From the NCBI GenBank assembly GCA_030054095.1, contig JASGCO010000011.1:1-64000 (forward strand): a stretch of DNA of 64,000 bases. Direction: 5' to 3'. The notes under the pieces are model-generated. The model worked only from the letters and a program-made list of their open reading frames with translations. It was not told the origin of the DNA and made no database searches. The translations under genes were made by a program, and so were the position numbers. This stretch comes from Sediminibacterium sp. (GTDB lineage: Bacteria; Bacteroidota; Bacteroidia; B-17B0; Aurantibacillaceae). Positions 8,922 to 16,042 of this stretch are shown in pieces (position 1 is the stretch's first letter; each line of letters opens with the position of its first letter).

Positions 8922-9061
8922 GTGTTTTTGTTTTTTCTGCAACGATCACTGCAATATTTAACCTCGTCCCAGTTTTTCTCCCATTTCTTTCTCCAGACAA
9001 ACGGAAGTTTGCATACACAGCAAATTTTTTCCGGTAGATTTTGTTTTTTTATGTGTTTCAA
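8918..9061 (-). CDS. DUF2256 mini-protein (CxxC...CxxxC)
   Basis: Reading the minus strand from TTG 9061 gives 47 residues with the DUF2256 pattern: [20 protein letters not shown], then [18 protein letters not shown]. The paired cysteines (CCVC and CSDRC) look like a small zinc or FeS-binding knuckle. The stop overlaps the photolyase start (ATGA), indicating translational coupling. DUF2256 proteins are often found beside FeS-type cryptochrome/photolyase genes; their role is unknown. No ATG is available in frame, so TTG is the most likely start. Confidence 0.8.
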   Translation of the reverse strand: MKHIKKQNLPEKICCVCKLPFVWRKKWEKNWDEVKYCSDRCRKNKNT

Positions 9062-9152
9062 GCAGAGTCCGTTTATAATGGTATAAAAACTTTAATTATT
9101 TGTTCATGTTTCTGCTTTACCTCCTGTTGTATCTGAGGTTTCGGGCCGTTCA

Positions 9153-9815
9153 TTATTCTCTTTCATGCAGGTAAGTAGTAACTAATTCCTGAAGTGCCTT
9201 GTCGGGTTTGGCATAAGTTAATCGTGTTATCTGCTTGGTGGCATGGTAACTGTCTAAACCAATGCCTGTAACTGTGCCGGCTTCTTCAAGGTTCACAAAT
9301 CCATCCGTGGCAATGATATGAGTGGGTAGGTACAACTGCTCTATTTGTCCAACGATAATGCTTGTGCCATTCGTTACTATATCTACACGTTCTTTAAATT
9401 GTAAGCCAATTTGCAGAATGCTTTCTTTTACATAAGGCGCATAGAAATTATTTTTCAATTCGGGTGTCAGGCCTGTGGCGGTAAATTCGGAAACGTCTTT
9501 GGGATATCGTGCCGCTGTTTGATGCGCCTGTTTAATAATAGCCTGGTGGATGTGATTAATGGTAAAATACCCGGTTTCTAAAATGTTTTCCAGTGTATGC
9601 CGTTCAACAGAATCGGGCCTGACGACAAAGGCCATGAGGGCAGGATTGGCTCCCAGATGAATGACCGAGTTAAAAATGGCAAGATTAGTGTTCTGGCGTA
9701 AGTCTCGGGTAGCAATTAAATTGAGACTTTTAAAACCGGATAAAGAATTGATAAGATTGGTGCGGAATCGTTGTTCCATCGTTTCAATGGCACTAGCGGA
9801 ATAAAATGTTTGCAT
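9153..9815 (-). CDS. Flavin reductase-like (FMN-binding split barrel) protein
   Basis: The 220-residue protein resembles flavin reductase-like domain proteins of the split-barrel fold. The segments NLIATRDLRQNTNLAIFNSV, HLGANPALMAFVVRPDS and TLENILETGYFTINHI correspond to FMN-binding strands. It probably supplies or uses reduced flavin. Its start is two bases after the SDR stop, inside the light operon, and this gene pair recurs in photolyase neighbourhoods. A link to FAD reduction in the two photolyases is inference. Confidence 0.85.
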   Translation of the reverse strand: MQTFYSASAIETMEQRFRTNLINSLSGFKSLNLIATRDLRQNTNLAIFNSVIHLGANPALMAFVVRPDSVERHTLENILETGYFTINHIHQAIIKQAHQTAARYPKDVSEFTATGLTPELKNNFYAPYVKESILQIGLQFKERVDIVTNGTSIIVGQIEQLYLPTHIIATDGFVNLEEAGTVTGIGLDSYHATKQITRLTYAKPDKALQELVTTYLHERE

Positions 9816-9817
9816 TG

Positions 9818-10507
9818 TTATAATTTTAAATGATTCATACCTCCATCAACGGCCAGGATCTGACCGGTAATCCAGGCGGAACGGTCGGTGAGTAAAAAAT
9901 GAATGGCGTTTGCCACATCAACGCTTTCTCCTATTTTTTGCAGGGGGTTACGTTTTTTTAATGCCTCAGTCTTTTCTGGTGAGTTGATAAAACGTTCTGC
10001 TAAAGGAGTGTTAACCAGCGAAGGGGCAACGCAATTGACCCGGATGCGAGGCGCTAATTCGGCGGCTAAAGCTTTGGTTAAACCTTCAAGGGCACCTTTG
10101 GCAACAGAAACAGAACTGTGAAAGGGCATGCCAACGCTAACCGCTACTGTACTGATGTAAACAATGCTGGCGTTTGTTGCCAGTTTTAAATTATTTAAAT
10201 AGTGTTGCGTGAAGGAAATGGCACCGAGGGTATTAATTTCAAAATCGTTACTAAAATCGGTAGCTGTAATACGTGAAAATGGTTTTAAATGGATACTGCC
10301 CGGAAAGTACACGATTCCATCCAGTGACTCCTTTATTTCAGGAAGCGATGGGGGAGTGTAGTTTTCAACGCGAACGAACTGGTTGTAGGGGGTGTCACCA
10401 TCCGTTCTGCTGATCCCAATTACGTTATGTCCTTCTGCTTGTAGTAATTTACAGCATTCTTTCGCGATAGCGCTGCTGGCTCCTGCCAGTAAAAACGTTT
10501 TGCTCAT
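9818..10507 (-). CDS. SDR-family oxidoreductase
   Basis: The 229-residue short-chain dehydrogenase has the nucleotide-binding start FLLAGASSAIAKECCKLL and the catalytic-region residues Ser (IVYISTVAVSVGMPFHSSVS) and Lys (SVAKGALEGLTKALAAELAP). It ends with the family tail GQILAVDGGMNHLKL. The usual Tyr of the YxxxK motif is replaced: the sequence reads SSVSVAKGA, so Ser stands where Tyr is expected. That casts doubt on a standard dehydrogenase reaction. It overlaps the TIGR03643 gene stop by four bases. Confidence 0.88.
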   Translation of the reverse strand: MSKTFLLAGASSAIAKECCKLLQAEGHNVIGISRTDGDTPYNQFVRVENYTPPSLPEIKESLDGIVYFPGSIHLKPFSRITATDFSNDFEINTLGAISFTQHYLNNLKLATNASIVYISTVAVSVGMPFHSSVSVAKGALEGLTKALAAELAPRIRVNCVAPSLVNTPLAERFINSPEKTEALKKRNPLQKIGESVDVANAIHFLLTDRSAWITGQILAVDGGMNHLKL

Positions 10508-10788
10508 TTGTTTCTGCGTTTTGAGATTTTATTTAAACTGATGGTTCTTTGCCGTGAACATTTAAAGCGATTTATAACGTCTGAACGTTTCAAATCATGT
10601 TTTGTGTTACAGGCTTCTACACGTTTTCGCCACAGAACATAACTGCTGAATTTTAAGTGCTTCTTCATGAGGACTTTTACATCTGCCTCCTTTAAACCAA
10701 ACTGAAAAGCAATGGCATCGAAACTGGTTCTGTCTTCCCAGGCCATTTCAATGATTCTGTCTATGTCCTGTGCGTTTAAGGCTATCAT
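10504..10788 (-). CDS. TIGR03643/DUF2805-family small protein
   Basis: The 94-residue basic protein begins LNAQDIDRIIEMAWEDRTSF and contains FGLKEADVKVLMKKHLKFSS and YVLWRKRVEAC, the signature of the TIGR03643 (DUF2805) family. It resembles a helix-turn-helix protein, which could suggest DNA or RNA binding. The family is frequently encoded beside photolyase/cryptochrome and SDR genes, as here. Function unknown. Confidence 0.85.
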   Translation of the reverse strand: MIALNAQDIDRIIEMAWEDRTSFDAIAFQFGLKEADVKVLMKKHLKFSSYVLWRKRVEACNTKHDLKRSDVINRFKCSRQRTISLNKISKRRNK

Positions 10789-10868
10789 TTTGTTACTTGT
10801 TTTTAATGATCAAAAGGGTAGAGGAGAAGTTCAATCCGCTAAAGCATTGCTGCTCCTGAAAGCATGTT

Positions 10869-11327
10869 TCAGGATGCATTAAAAATCTCTTCCAGTTTGT
10901 TGTAGCGATACGTAAAAACTTCGTTTAGCTGATATTTAATAAGCAGTGCATTGGCAATGCTTCCAATGAATCCCAACGGTGCCTTATAATGCACAATGTC
11001 TGTCATTTCAGTGCCATTGTTTACTGATTTTACATGGTGTTGATGGTGCCAGAAAGCGTAGGGGCCAAAGCGCTGTTCGTCAACAAAAAAAGCGTTTTCC
11101 TTTACATGTGTGATTTCTGTTACCCAGTGCAATTTTATGCCCAGTATGGGTTTTACATAATATTCTATAATTTGCCCGGCATACATTTTATCTCCCGGAT
11201 CATTTAATATCTCGAACCCCATATAGTCGGGGGTAATGGCAGAGAGATTTTTGGGTGAGCTGATAAATTCCCAAACGGTTGAAAGATCACTATTAAGGAA
11301 TTGGGTTTTGCGAATAGAACACAGCAT
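10869..11327 (-). CDS. SRPBCC-family (START-like) protein
   Basis: The 152-residue protein has the helix-grip pattern of polyketide cyclase/START proteins: FLNSDLSTVWEFISSPKNLS, AITPDYMGFEIL, then strands ending in MTDIVHYKAPLGFIG and a C-terminal helix. It probably binds a hydrophobic ligand. ATG 11327 is preferred over the in-frame codon at 11393, because a TAACTTTG promoter box lies at 11356-11349, inside the longer version. It precedes the TIGR03643 gene by 80 bases and may head the whole light operon. Similar SRPBCC genes occur in LitR-controlled light clusters elsewhere. Confidence 0.8.
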   Translation of the reverse strand: MLCSIRKTQFLNSDLSTVWEFISSPKNLSAITPDYMGFEILNDPGDKMYAGQIIEYYVKPILGIKLHWVTEITHVKENAFFVDEQRFGPYAFWHHQHHVKSVNNGTEMTDIVHYKAPLGFIGSIANALLIKYQLNEVFTYRYNKLEEIFNAS

Positions 11328-11348
11328 AGTATTAATATAAAACGTCAG

Positions 11349-11356
11349 CAAAGTTA
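11349..11356 (-). promoter_or_regulatory. Bacteroidota -7 box of the SRPBCC/light operon
   Basis: On the minus strand TAACTTTG matches the TAnnTTTG consensus exactly and lies 21 bases before ATG 11327. No convincing -33 TTTG is seen at ideal spacing. No MerR/LitR-type regulator gene is adjacent. Confidence 0.5.
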
Positions 11357-11620
11357 TATATTTGTTTAATGTTTTGTTATTTTTGTTAAACAAAAAATAA
11401 TCCCGTTTTCATGCTTTAACCGTTTTTAACCAATGGTACTAATCTGTATGTTATTGTTTGGATTTTACATAACTATTTGATTTTTAGTGAATTTTTGGAT
11501 TTTTAGCTGTGTTTTAAATGGCTCGATCTGCGGATTTGTCAAAAGCCGGGTTTTGTGGTGGTATGATAGCTAATTTTAGTATTTTGAGGTTGAAATGTTT
11601 ATTACGGCCTCTATAAAAAG

Positions 11621-12304
11621 ATGCTCAAGCAAAAGGAGATAACCCGGTTTTACAAACGATTTGTAAAAAAAGGTGATTTGTGTTTTGATATAGGTGCGAA
11701 CAGCGGAGAGCGCACGGATTGTTTGTTGAAGGCAGGTGCCAAAGTTATAACAGTAGAGCCTCAAGGTAGTTGTTATGCTATTTTACAAAAAAAGTATAAA
11801 GGTACTGTTGCAGTTACGTTGTTAAAGTGTGCTGTTGGAAGTAAGGAGCGGGAGGACGAACTTTTTATTTGTGATGAAACGAGTGAATGTTCAACGCTTT
11901 CTAAGGCCTTTATAGCAACTTATACAAACGTATCGCAGCTGAATTGGCGACAAACGGAGCGAGTAAGGGTGACTACTCTGGAAAATATGTGTTTGCAATA
12001 CGGAACGCCTGAATTTTGTAAGGTAGATGTGGAGGGGTATGAGTCGGAAGTGTTTGCTGGCTTAAAACGTCCGATACGGTTTATTTGTTTTGAATTTAAC
12101 CGGCCTCTTTTAAACGATACTCTCAAAAGCCTGGAATTATTAAACACCCTTGGAAATTACCAATGTAATTATTTAAAGTACGAAACCATGAGTTTGGTTT
12201 TGCCGGATTGGTTGCCGCTTAACGTGTTTGCAGAACAAATAGAATTGCTTATCCCACAGGAGGTTTTAACCGGTGAAATAGTGCTGGAATGTTTGAGTTT
12301 GTAG
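11621..12304 (+). CDS. FkbM-family methyltransferase
   Basis: The 227-residue protein is a class I SAM-dependent methyltransferase of the FkbM type. Motif I is DLCFDIGANSGERTDCLLKA near residues 19-38, motif II-like AKVITVEPQ follows, and the conserved C-terminal block EFCKVDVEGYESEVFAGLK is present. FkbM enzymes O-methylate sugars, lipids or antibiotics. No glycosyltransferase or polysaccharide locus is adjacent, so the substrate is open. The gene is monocistronic and followed by a G-rich non-coding element. Confidence 0.87.
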   Translation: MLKQKEITRFYKRFVKKGDLCFDIGANSGERTDCLLKAGAKVITVEPQGSCYAILQKKYKGTVAVTLLKCAVGSKEREDELFICDETSECSTLSKAFIATYTNVSQLNWRQTERVRVTTLENMCLQYGTPEFCKVDVEGYESEVFAGLKRPIRFICFEFNRPLLNDTLKSLELLNTLGNYQCNYLKYETMSLVLPDWLPLNVFAEQIELLIPQEVLTGEIVLECLSL

Positions 12305-12388
12305 TGCGTAATGTAAGGCTGTGCGTTGTGAAAGCCTTTCTTTAATTAAACGAAGTGTTTTGTAGAAAAAACGTATGGGGCGTATCAG

Positions 12389-12575
12389 CCGAGCGATTGA
12401 AGCGACAGCCTTGCGCCGTACTTTGCCTGATTTTACGTGAGCGAAGAGGGGGGCAAAAGCCTTGTAGGCTTTTGGGCCGGATTGGAGCCAAGGTAGAAGC
12501 CACCGGAGCCACAGTAAAATTGGCAAAGTACCAGCAAGCTATAGTGAAAAGCGCGGTTTTAAGGGGAGAAATGTG
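12389..12575. repeat. G-rich intergenic repeat-like element
   Basis: The whole 12305-12652 stretch between the convergent FkbM and HsdR-N genes lacks a convincing gene. It holds a chain of similar short blocks: GAGCGATTGAAGCGACAGCC, GATTGGAGCCAAGGTAGAAG, and CTATAGTGAAAAGCGCGG. A stem-loop AAAAGCC-TTGTA-GGCTTTT sits at 12455-12473. The layout resembles the degenerate intergenic repeat family seen in many Bacteroidota genomes. The base composition differs from its neighbours. Reading frames on both strands here look like by-products. Confidence 0.45.
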
Positions 12576-12652
12576 GGCAGGGAAAACGGCTTGTCATTTT
12601 AACTGTGGTTTTACAAGAGGTATAATCTATGGTTCAGCGTTTTCGCCAATTT

Positions 12653-13099
12653 TTATAACACCGGCCAGTCACTTGTCGCCACAGCTTTCCCTTTTTCCGA
12701 TTTGAACAAGAGATCTTCCAGTCCGTTACTGATAAAACAGTAGGGCGCACCAAGTTCCATATTGTACCTGAGGGCTTGTTCTATGGTTTGATTACTCAAA
12801 GAAACATCAGGGGCTTTGCATTCGATAACCATAACGGGTTCGGGAATGGTATTGTAGATGACAATATCATATCGCCGTTTTAAACCATTAAGGGAAAGTT
12901 CTTTTTCTACAGACAAAAAGCCGGGTGAAATGCCTTTATAATGGATTAACCAATGTAAGATGTGTTGCCGTACCCATTCTTCGGGACTAAGCACCAGCCA
13001 TTTTTTCCGGATGATGTCAAAGACCATGAAACGCTGCTTTTCCTGTTTTAGCCTGACGTTGATGGGTGGATATTTAAGGTCGGGAAAGATAGAACTCAA
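12653..13099 (-). CDS. Orphan HsdR N-terminal-like nuclease-fold protein
   Basis: The 148-residue protein matches the HsdR_N domain of type I restriction R subunits, without helicase or methylase parts. The PD-(D/E)xK elements are visible: the Asp in RRYDIVIYN and the Glu-x-Lys in VMVIECKAPDVSLSNQTIEQ. Stand-alone copies are common in Bacteroidota and lack hsdM/hsdS partners, as here, so a restriction role is unlikely. It diverges from the AMP nucleosidase gene across 47 bases. Function unknown. Confidence 0.82.
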   Translation of the reverse strand: MSSIFPDLKYPPINVRLKQEKQRFMVFDIIRKKWLVLSPEEWVRQHILHWLIHYKGISPGFLSVEKELSLNGLKRRYDIVIYNTIPEPVMVIECKAPDVSLSNQTIEQALRYNMELGAPYCFISNGLEDLLFKSEKGKAVATSDWPVL

Positions 13100-13146
13100 A
13101 TTTTTTTTAAATATATTTACATTATTTGATTTAAGAAAAGCGAAGT

Positions 13147-13920
13147 ATGAAGAGTAAAGAGGAAATCGTTAATAACTGGCTACCACGCTATACAGGTGTT
13201 GCTTTGGAAGAATTCGGAGAATACATCCTTTTGGTTAATTTTTCGAATTATGTGCACATGTTTGCGCGCTTGTATAATGTAGAGGTAAAGGGACTCGACC
13301 GGCCTATGAGCAGCGCTACGGCTAATAATATCACCATTATTAATTTCGGTATGGGCAGTGCCAGCGCGGCAACGGTGATGGATTTATTGTCGGCCATCAG
13401 TCCTAAGGCCGTATTGTTTTTGGGGAAATGTGGTGGTTTGAAACGAAAGAATGAGATTGGCGATTTAATTTTACCCATTGCGGCAATCAGAGGTGAAGGA
13501 ACCAGTAATGATTATTTTCCTTCGGAAGTGCCGGCTTTACCGGCGTTTAATTTGCAGAAAGCGATTTCTTATACCATTCGCCTGCGTGACCGGGATTACT
13601 GGACGGGAACGGTTTATACCACCAACAGGCGCGTATGGGAACACGATGAAACATTTAAAGAGTACCTCAGAACACTGCGGGCCATGGCTATTGATATGGA
13701 AACAGCTACTATTTTTACAGTTGGTTTTCATAACGAAATTCCTACCGGCGCCTTGCTTCTTGTTACGGATCAACCTATGATACCAGAAGGAGTAAAAACC
13801 GAGGTGAGTGATAAAAAGGTGACAGAGAGTTTTGTAAACGAGCACCTGAGTATTGGTATTGAAGCCCTTAAAGAGCTACAGAATAAAGGGGTATCCGTAA
13901 AACATCTTCGTTTTGAATAA
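13147..13920 (+). CDS. amn: AMP nucleosidase
   Basis: The 257-residue protein is a nucleoside phosphorylase-fold enzyme that splits AMP into adenine and ribose 5-phosphate. Visible elements are NNITIINFGMGSASAATVMD, VLFLGKCGGLKRKNEIGDLI, and AIDMETATIFTVG, the purine and ribose contact region. The C-terminal VTDQPMIPEGVKTE is typical of the Bacteroidota form, which is shorter than enterobacterial Amn (about 480 residues) because it lacks the regulatory N-terminal domain. The meaB frame begins before its stop. Confidence 0.9.
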   Translation: MKSKEEIVNNWLPRYTGVALEEFGEYILLVNFSNYVHMFARLYNVEVKGLDRPMSSATANNITIINFGMGSASAATVMDLLSAISPKAVLFLGKCGGLKRKNEIGDLILPIAAIRGEGTSNDYFPSEVPALPAFNLQKAISYTIRLRDRDYWTGTVYTTNRRVWEHDETFKEYLRTLRAMAIDMETATIFTVGFHNEIPTGALLLVTDQPMIPEGVKTEVSDKKVTESFVNEHLSIGIEALKELQNKGVSVKHLRFE

Positions 13921-14920
13921 TTCAGTGAACAGATCTCTGCCGGCATCGTATTATGTAGAGGGGATTCTGAATAAAAATGTGACTATCCTTAGCCGTGCTA
14001 TTACACTGGTGGAAAGCCAATTGGCCCGGCATCGTGATTTAGCCCAGGAGATAATTCAAGATTTATTGCCGCATTGCGGAGCCTCGTTTCGTTTGGGCAT
14101 TACCGGCGTACCGGGAGTAGGTAAGAGTACTTTTATAGAAAGTTACGGACGGGTAGTGCTAGAGAAAGGGCATCGTTTGGCTGTGCTGGCCATAGATCCG
14201 AGTAGTACCCGCAGCAAAGGCAGCATATTGGGAGATAAGACCCGTATGAGTTATTTATCGGCTCAGGCCAATGCTTACATAAGACCCTCCCCTAGTTCAG
14301 GATCTCTGGGCGGAGTGGCCAGAGCCACACACGAAAGTATTTTATTGTGTGAGGCATTTGGTTTCGATTATATTATTGTAGAAACAGTAGGTGTAGGGCA
14401 AAGTGAAACAGCGGTAAGTGATATGACGGATTTTTTCCTGTTGCTGATGCTGGCCGGAGCGGGTGATGAGTTACAAGGTATTAAACGTGGTATTATGGAA
14501 ATGGCGGATGGTATCGCTATTACTAAAGCCGATGGTACGAATGTACAAAAAGCCAAAGCCGCCCGTGCGGAGTATGACGGTGCTATTCATTTATTTCCAC
14601 CTTCAGAAAGTGGCTGGATACCTGAAGTAAAAGTATGTTCGAGTACTGAACAAACAGGCATTACGGATCTGTACGATATGATAGAACGTTACAGGCAGCA
14701 TAGCAAAGCCAATGGGTATTTTGAACACAAACGCCGTGAGCAGCAACTCGACTGGATGTTGTTTGCCGCAGAAGAAGCCATACGTGAACGGTTTTATAAA
14801 CACCCGGAGGTAGAAGCCCGTTTGGCGTATCTGAAAAACACGGTACAAGCTGCCTCGTTTAATCCTTTTCAGGAAGGGCAGCGTCTTATAACGTTGTACA
14901 ATCAATCGCAAACGCATTAG
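13913..14920 (+). CDS. meaB: Methylmalonyl-CoA mutase-associated GTPase MeaB
   Basis: This GTPase of about 335 residues is a G3E/SIMIBI NTPase that chaperones adenosylcobalamin-dependent methylmalonyl-CoA mutase. Walker A is GITGVPGVGKSTFIE. LAIDPSSTRSKGSILGDKTR is diagnostic of the ArgK/MeaB family, VETVGVGQSE is switch II, and ITKADG is the base-specificity motif. The start is unclear: TTG 13913 overlaps amn by eight bases, and GTG 13925 is an alternative; no ATG is suitable. The mutase itself lies outside the window. Confidence 0.92.
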   Translation: MNNSVNRSLPASYYVEGILNKNVTILSRAITLVESQLARHRDLAQEIIQDLLPHCGASFRLGITGVPGVGKSTFIESYGRVVLEKGHRLAVLAIDPSSTRSKGSILGDKTRMSYLSAQANAYIRPSPSSGSLGGVARATHESILLCEAFGFDYIIVETVGVGQSETAVSDMTDFFLLLMLAGAGDELQGIKRGIMEMADGIAITKADGTNVQKAKAARAEYDGAIHLFPPSESGWIPEVKVCSSTEQTGITDLYDMIERYRQHSKANGYFEHKRREQQLDWMLFAAEEAIRERFYKHPEVEARLAYLKNTVQAASFNPFQEGQRLITLYNQSQTH

Positions 14921-15085
14921 AGGTTGCGCCTCGTTTGAACTTCTTTCATGTTGTTATTTCGCTGAAAGGCTTTGTTATAAAGGCTCCCGAACTCGATGAA
15001 TGTATTAAGGGATTACTGCTTTTTTAGCTATAAAGAAATAGAAGTCCAATAATTATCTTTTTTTTTACATAACGTGTGAAATTTA

Positions 15086-15119
15086 TTTGTAACCGTAATA
15101 AATATTTTTTTCATATTTG
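15086..15119 (+). promoter_or_regulatory. Promoter of the arginine operon leader
   Basis: TTTG at 15086-15089 and CATATTTG at 15112-15119 are spaced by 22 bases, fitting the TTTG-N17-23-TAnnTTTG pattern with one mismatch. Transcription would start near 15126 and leave a leader of about 255 bases before the first enzyme gene. Confidence 0.5.
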
Positions 15120-15167
15120 CGCGAAATTTTAAAACACTATTTAAGTCAATAAAGCGTAAAGCATAAA

Positions 15168-15305
15168 ATGAAAACACATAATTTCATTCTCTGCTCAACT
15201 GTGAATAGCAGTAAATTCAGCTCCTTGAGCAAGGGTGTGTTTTTGTCAACTCTCAAACAGTTGTTCCTTTTACCGGTTCGCCCGGTATTTTGTATCCGAC
15301 GTTGA
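15168..15305 (+). CDS. Candidate leader peptide of the arginine operon
   Basis: A 45-codon ATG frame lies in the 463-base stretch before the arginine genes. It encodes MKTHNFILCSTVNSSKF at the start and ends LPVRPVFCIRR. Arg codons occupy positions 38, 44 and 45, the last two directly before the stop. Hairpin arms flank and include these codons. Arg codons at the end of a short upstream frame suggest translational sensing of charged tRNA-Arg. This is inference; the frame may be fortuitous. Confidence 0.45.
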   Translation: MKTHNFILCSTVNSSKFSSLSKGVFLSTLKQLFLLPVRPVFCIRR

Positions 15306-15354
15306 TTCAGCGTTTCTTTTCTGAAATTTTTCTGAACTGCTTTTAACGGGCAGT
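15223..15354 (+). promoter_or_regulatory. Hairpin series in the arginine leader (attenuator candidate)
   Basis: Several short stems follow one another. CCTTGAGCAAGG is at 15223-15234. CAACT (15247-15251) pairs with AGTTG (15259-15263). ACCGG (15272-15276) pairs with CCGGT (15282-15286), with the first Arg codon in its loop. ACG-N9-CGT spans 15299-15313. ACTGC (15336-15340) pairs with GCAGT (15350-15354), ahead of a T-rich segment. The last could be a terminator or a start-sequestering stem. The rest of 14921-15383 is AT-rich and shows nothing further. Confidence 0.4.
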
Positions 15355-15383
15355 ACTTCTTATTTATTTAATCTTTTACAATT

Positions 15384-16037
15384 ATGCAACATTTCGTTGT
15401 GCAGGTGGCGCATGAGCAGCACTTGCATTATGCAGAGCAGATCTGCGGTGAAATGGAGTTGTCGGCTAAGGCTCGTGGTACGGGCATAGCTAAACGTACT
15501 CCGGAATACATCCGGCAAAAAATGCGGGAAGGAAAAGCGGTTATTGCCTTAACAAACAAGGGAGAATGGGCCGGATTTTGTTACATCGAAACCTGGAGTC
15601 ATGGTAAGTACGTGGCTAATTCAGGGTTAATTGTATCGCCGCCGTTTCGTAAAAGCGGTTTGGCAACATTAATCAAAAAGAAAATTTTCGAGTTGTCGCG
15701 GTCTAAGTACCCCGACGCTAAGCTCTTTGGGCTAACTACAGGGTTAGCAGTAATGAAAATTAATTCCGATCTGGGATACGAACCGGTAACGTATTCTGAA
15801 CTCACTCAGGATAATGATTTCTGGAAAGGGTGTCAGAGTTGTGTGAATCACGAGATCCTTATGAGCAAAGAGCGTAAGAATTGTTTGTGTACGGCTATGC
15901 TTTTCGATCCGGCAGATAATAAAAAAGCGCCCTGGTTCAATTTTGCTGGTAAAAAGCACATTCTGGAGCGACTTACACGCATAAAGCAGAACACATTTCT
16001 TAAACGCATTAAACTTAAAAACAAAGAACAGGCTTAA
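15384..16037 (+). CDS. GNAT acyltransferase, probable first enzyme of arginine synthesis
   Basis: The 217-residue protein has a GNAT core: strand-rich VIALTNKGEWAGFCYIETWS, the acyl-CoA loop VSPPFRKSGLATLIKKKIFE (R-x-x-G-x-A-like) and a C-terminal extension with a cysteine cluster. It is first in a complete arginine operon that otherwise lacks argA or argJ. It is therefore the likely glutamate N-acyltransferase, making N-succinyl- or N-acetylglutamate. Given the succinyl-type transcarbamylase downstream, succinyl-CoA is the expected donor (inference). It sits five bases before argG. Confidence 0.8.
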   Translation: MQHFVVQVAHEQHLHYAEQICGEMELSAKARGTGIAKRTPEYIRQKMREGKAVIALTNKGEWAGFCYIETWSHGKYVANSGLIVSPPFRKSGLATLIKKKIFELSRSKYPDAKLFGLTTGLAVMKINSDLGYEPVTYSELTQDNDFWKGCQSCVNHEILMSKERKNCLCTAMLFDPADNKKAPWFNFAGKKHILERLTRIKQNTFLKRIKLKNKEQA

Positions 16038-16042
16038 TTAAC

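Noticed and set aside
12266-12705. Open frames on both strands across the G-rich element
   Set aside because: Low-complexity basic translations with no family features, overlapping neighbouring genes.
12653-13099. Type I restriction system
   Set aside because: Only the N-terminal HsdR-like domain is present; there is no helicase, hsdM or hsdS nearby.
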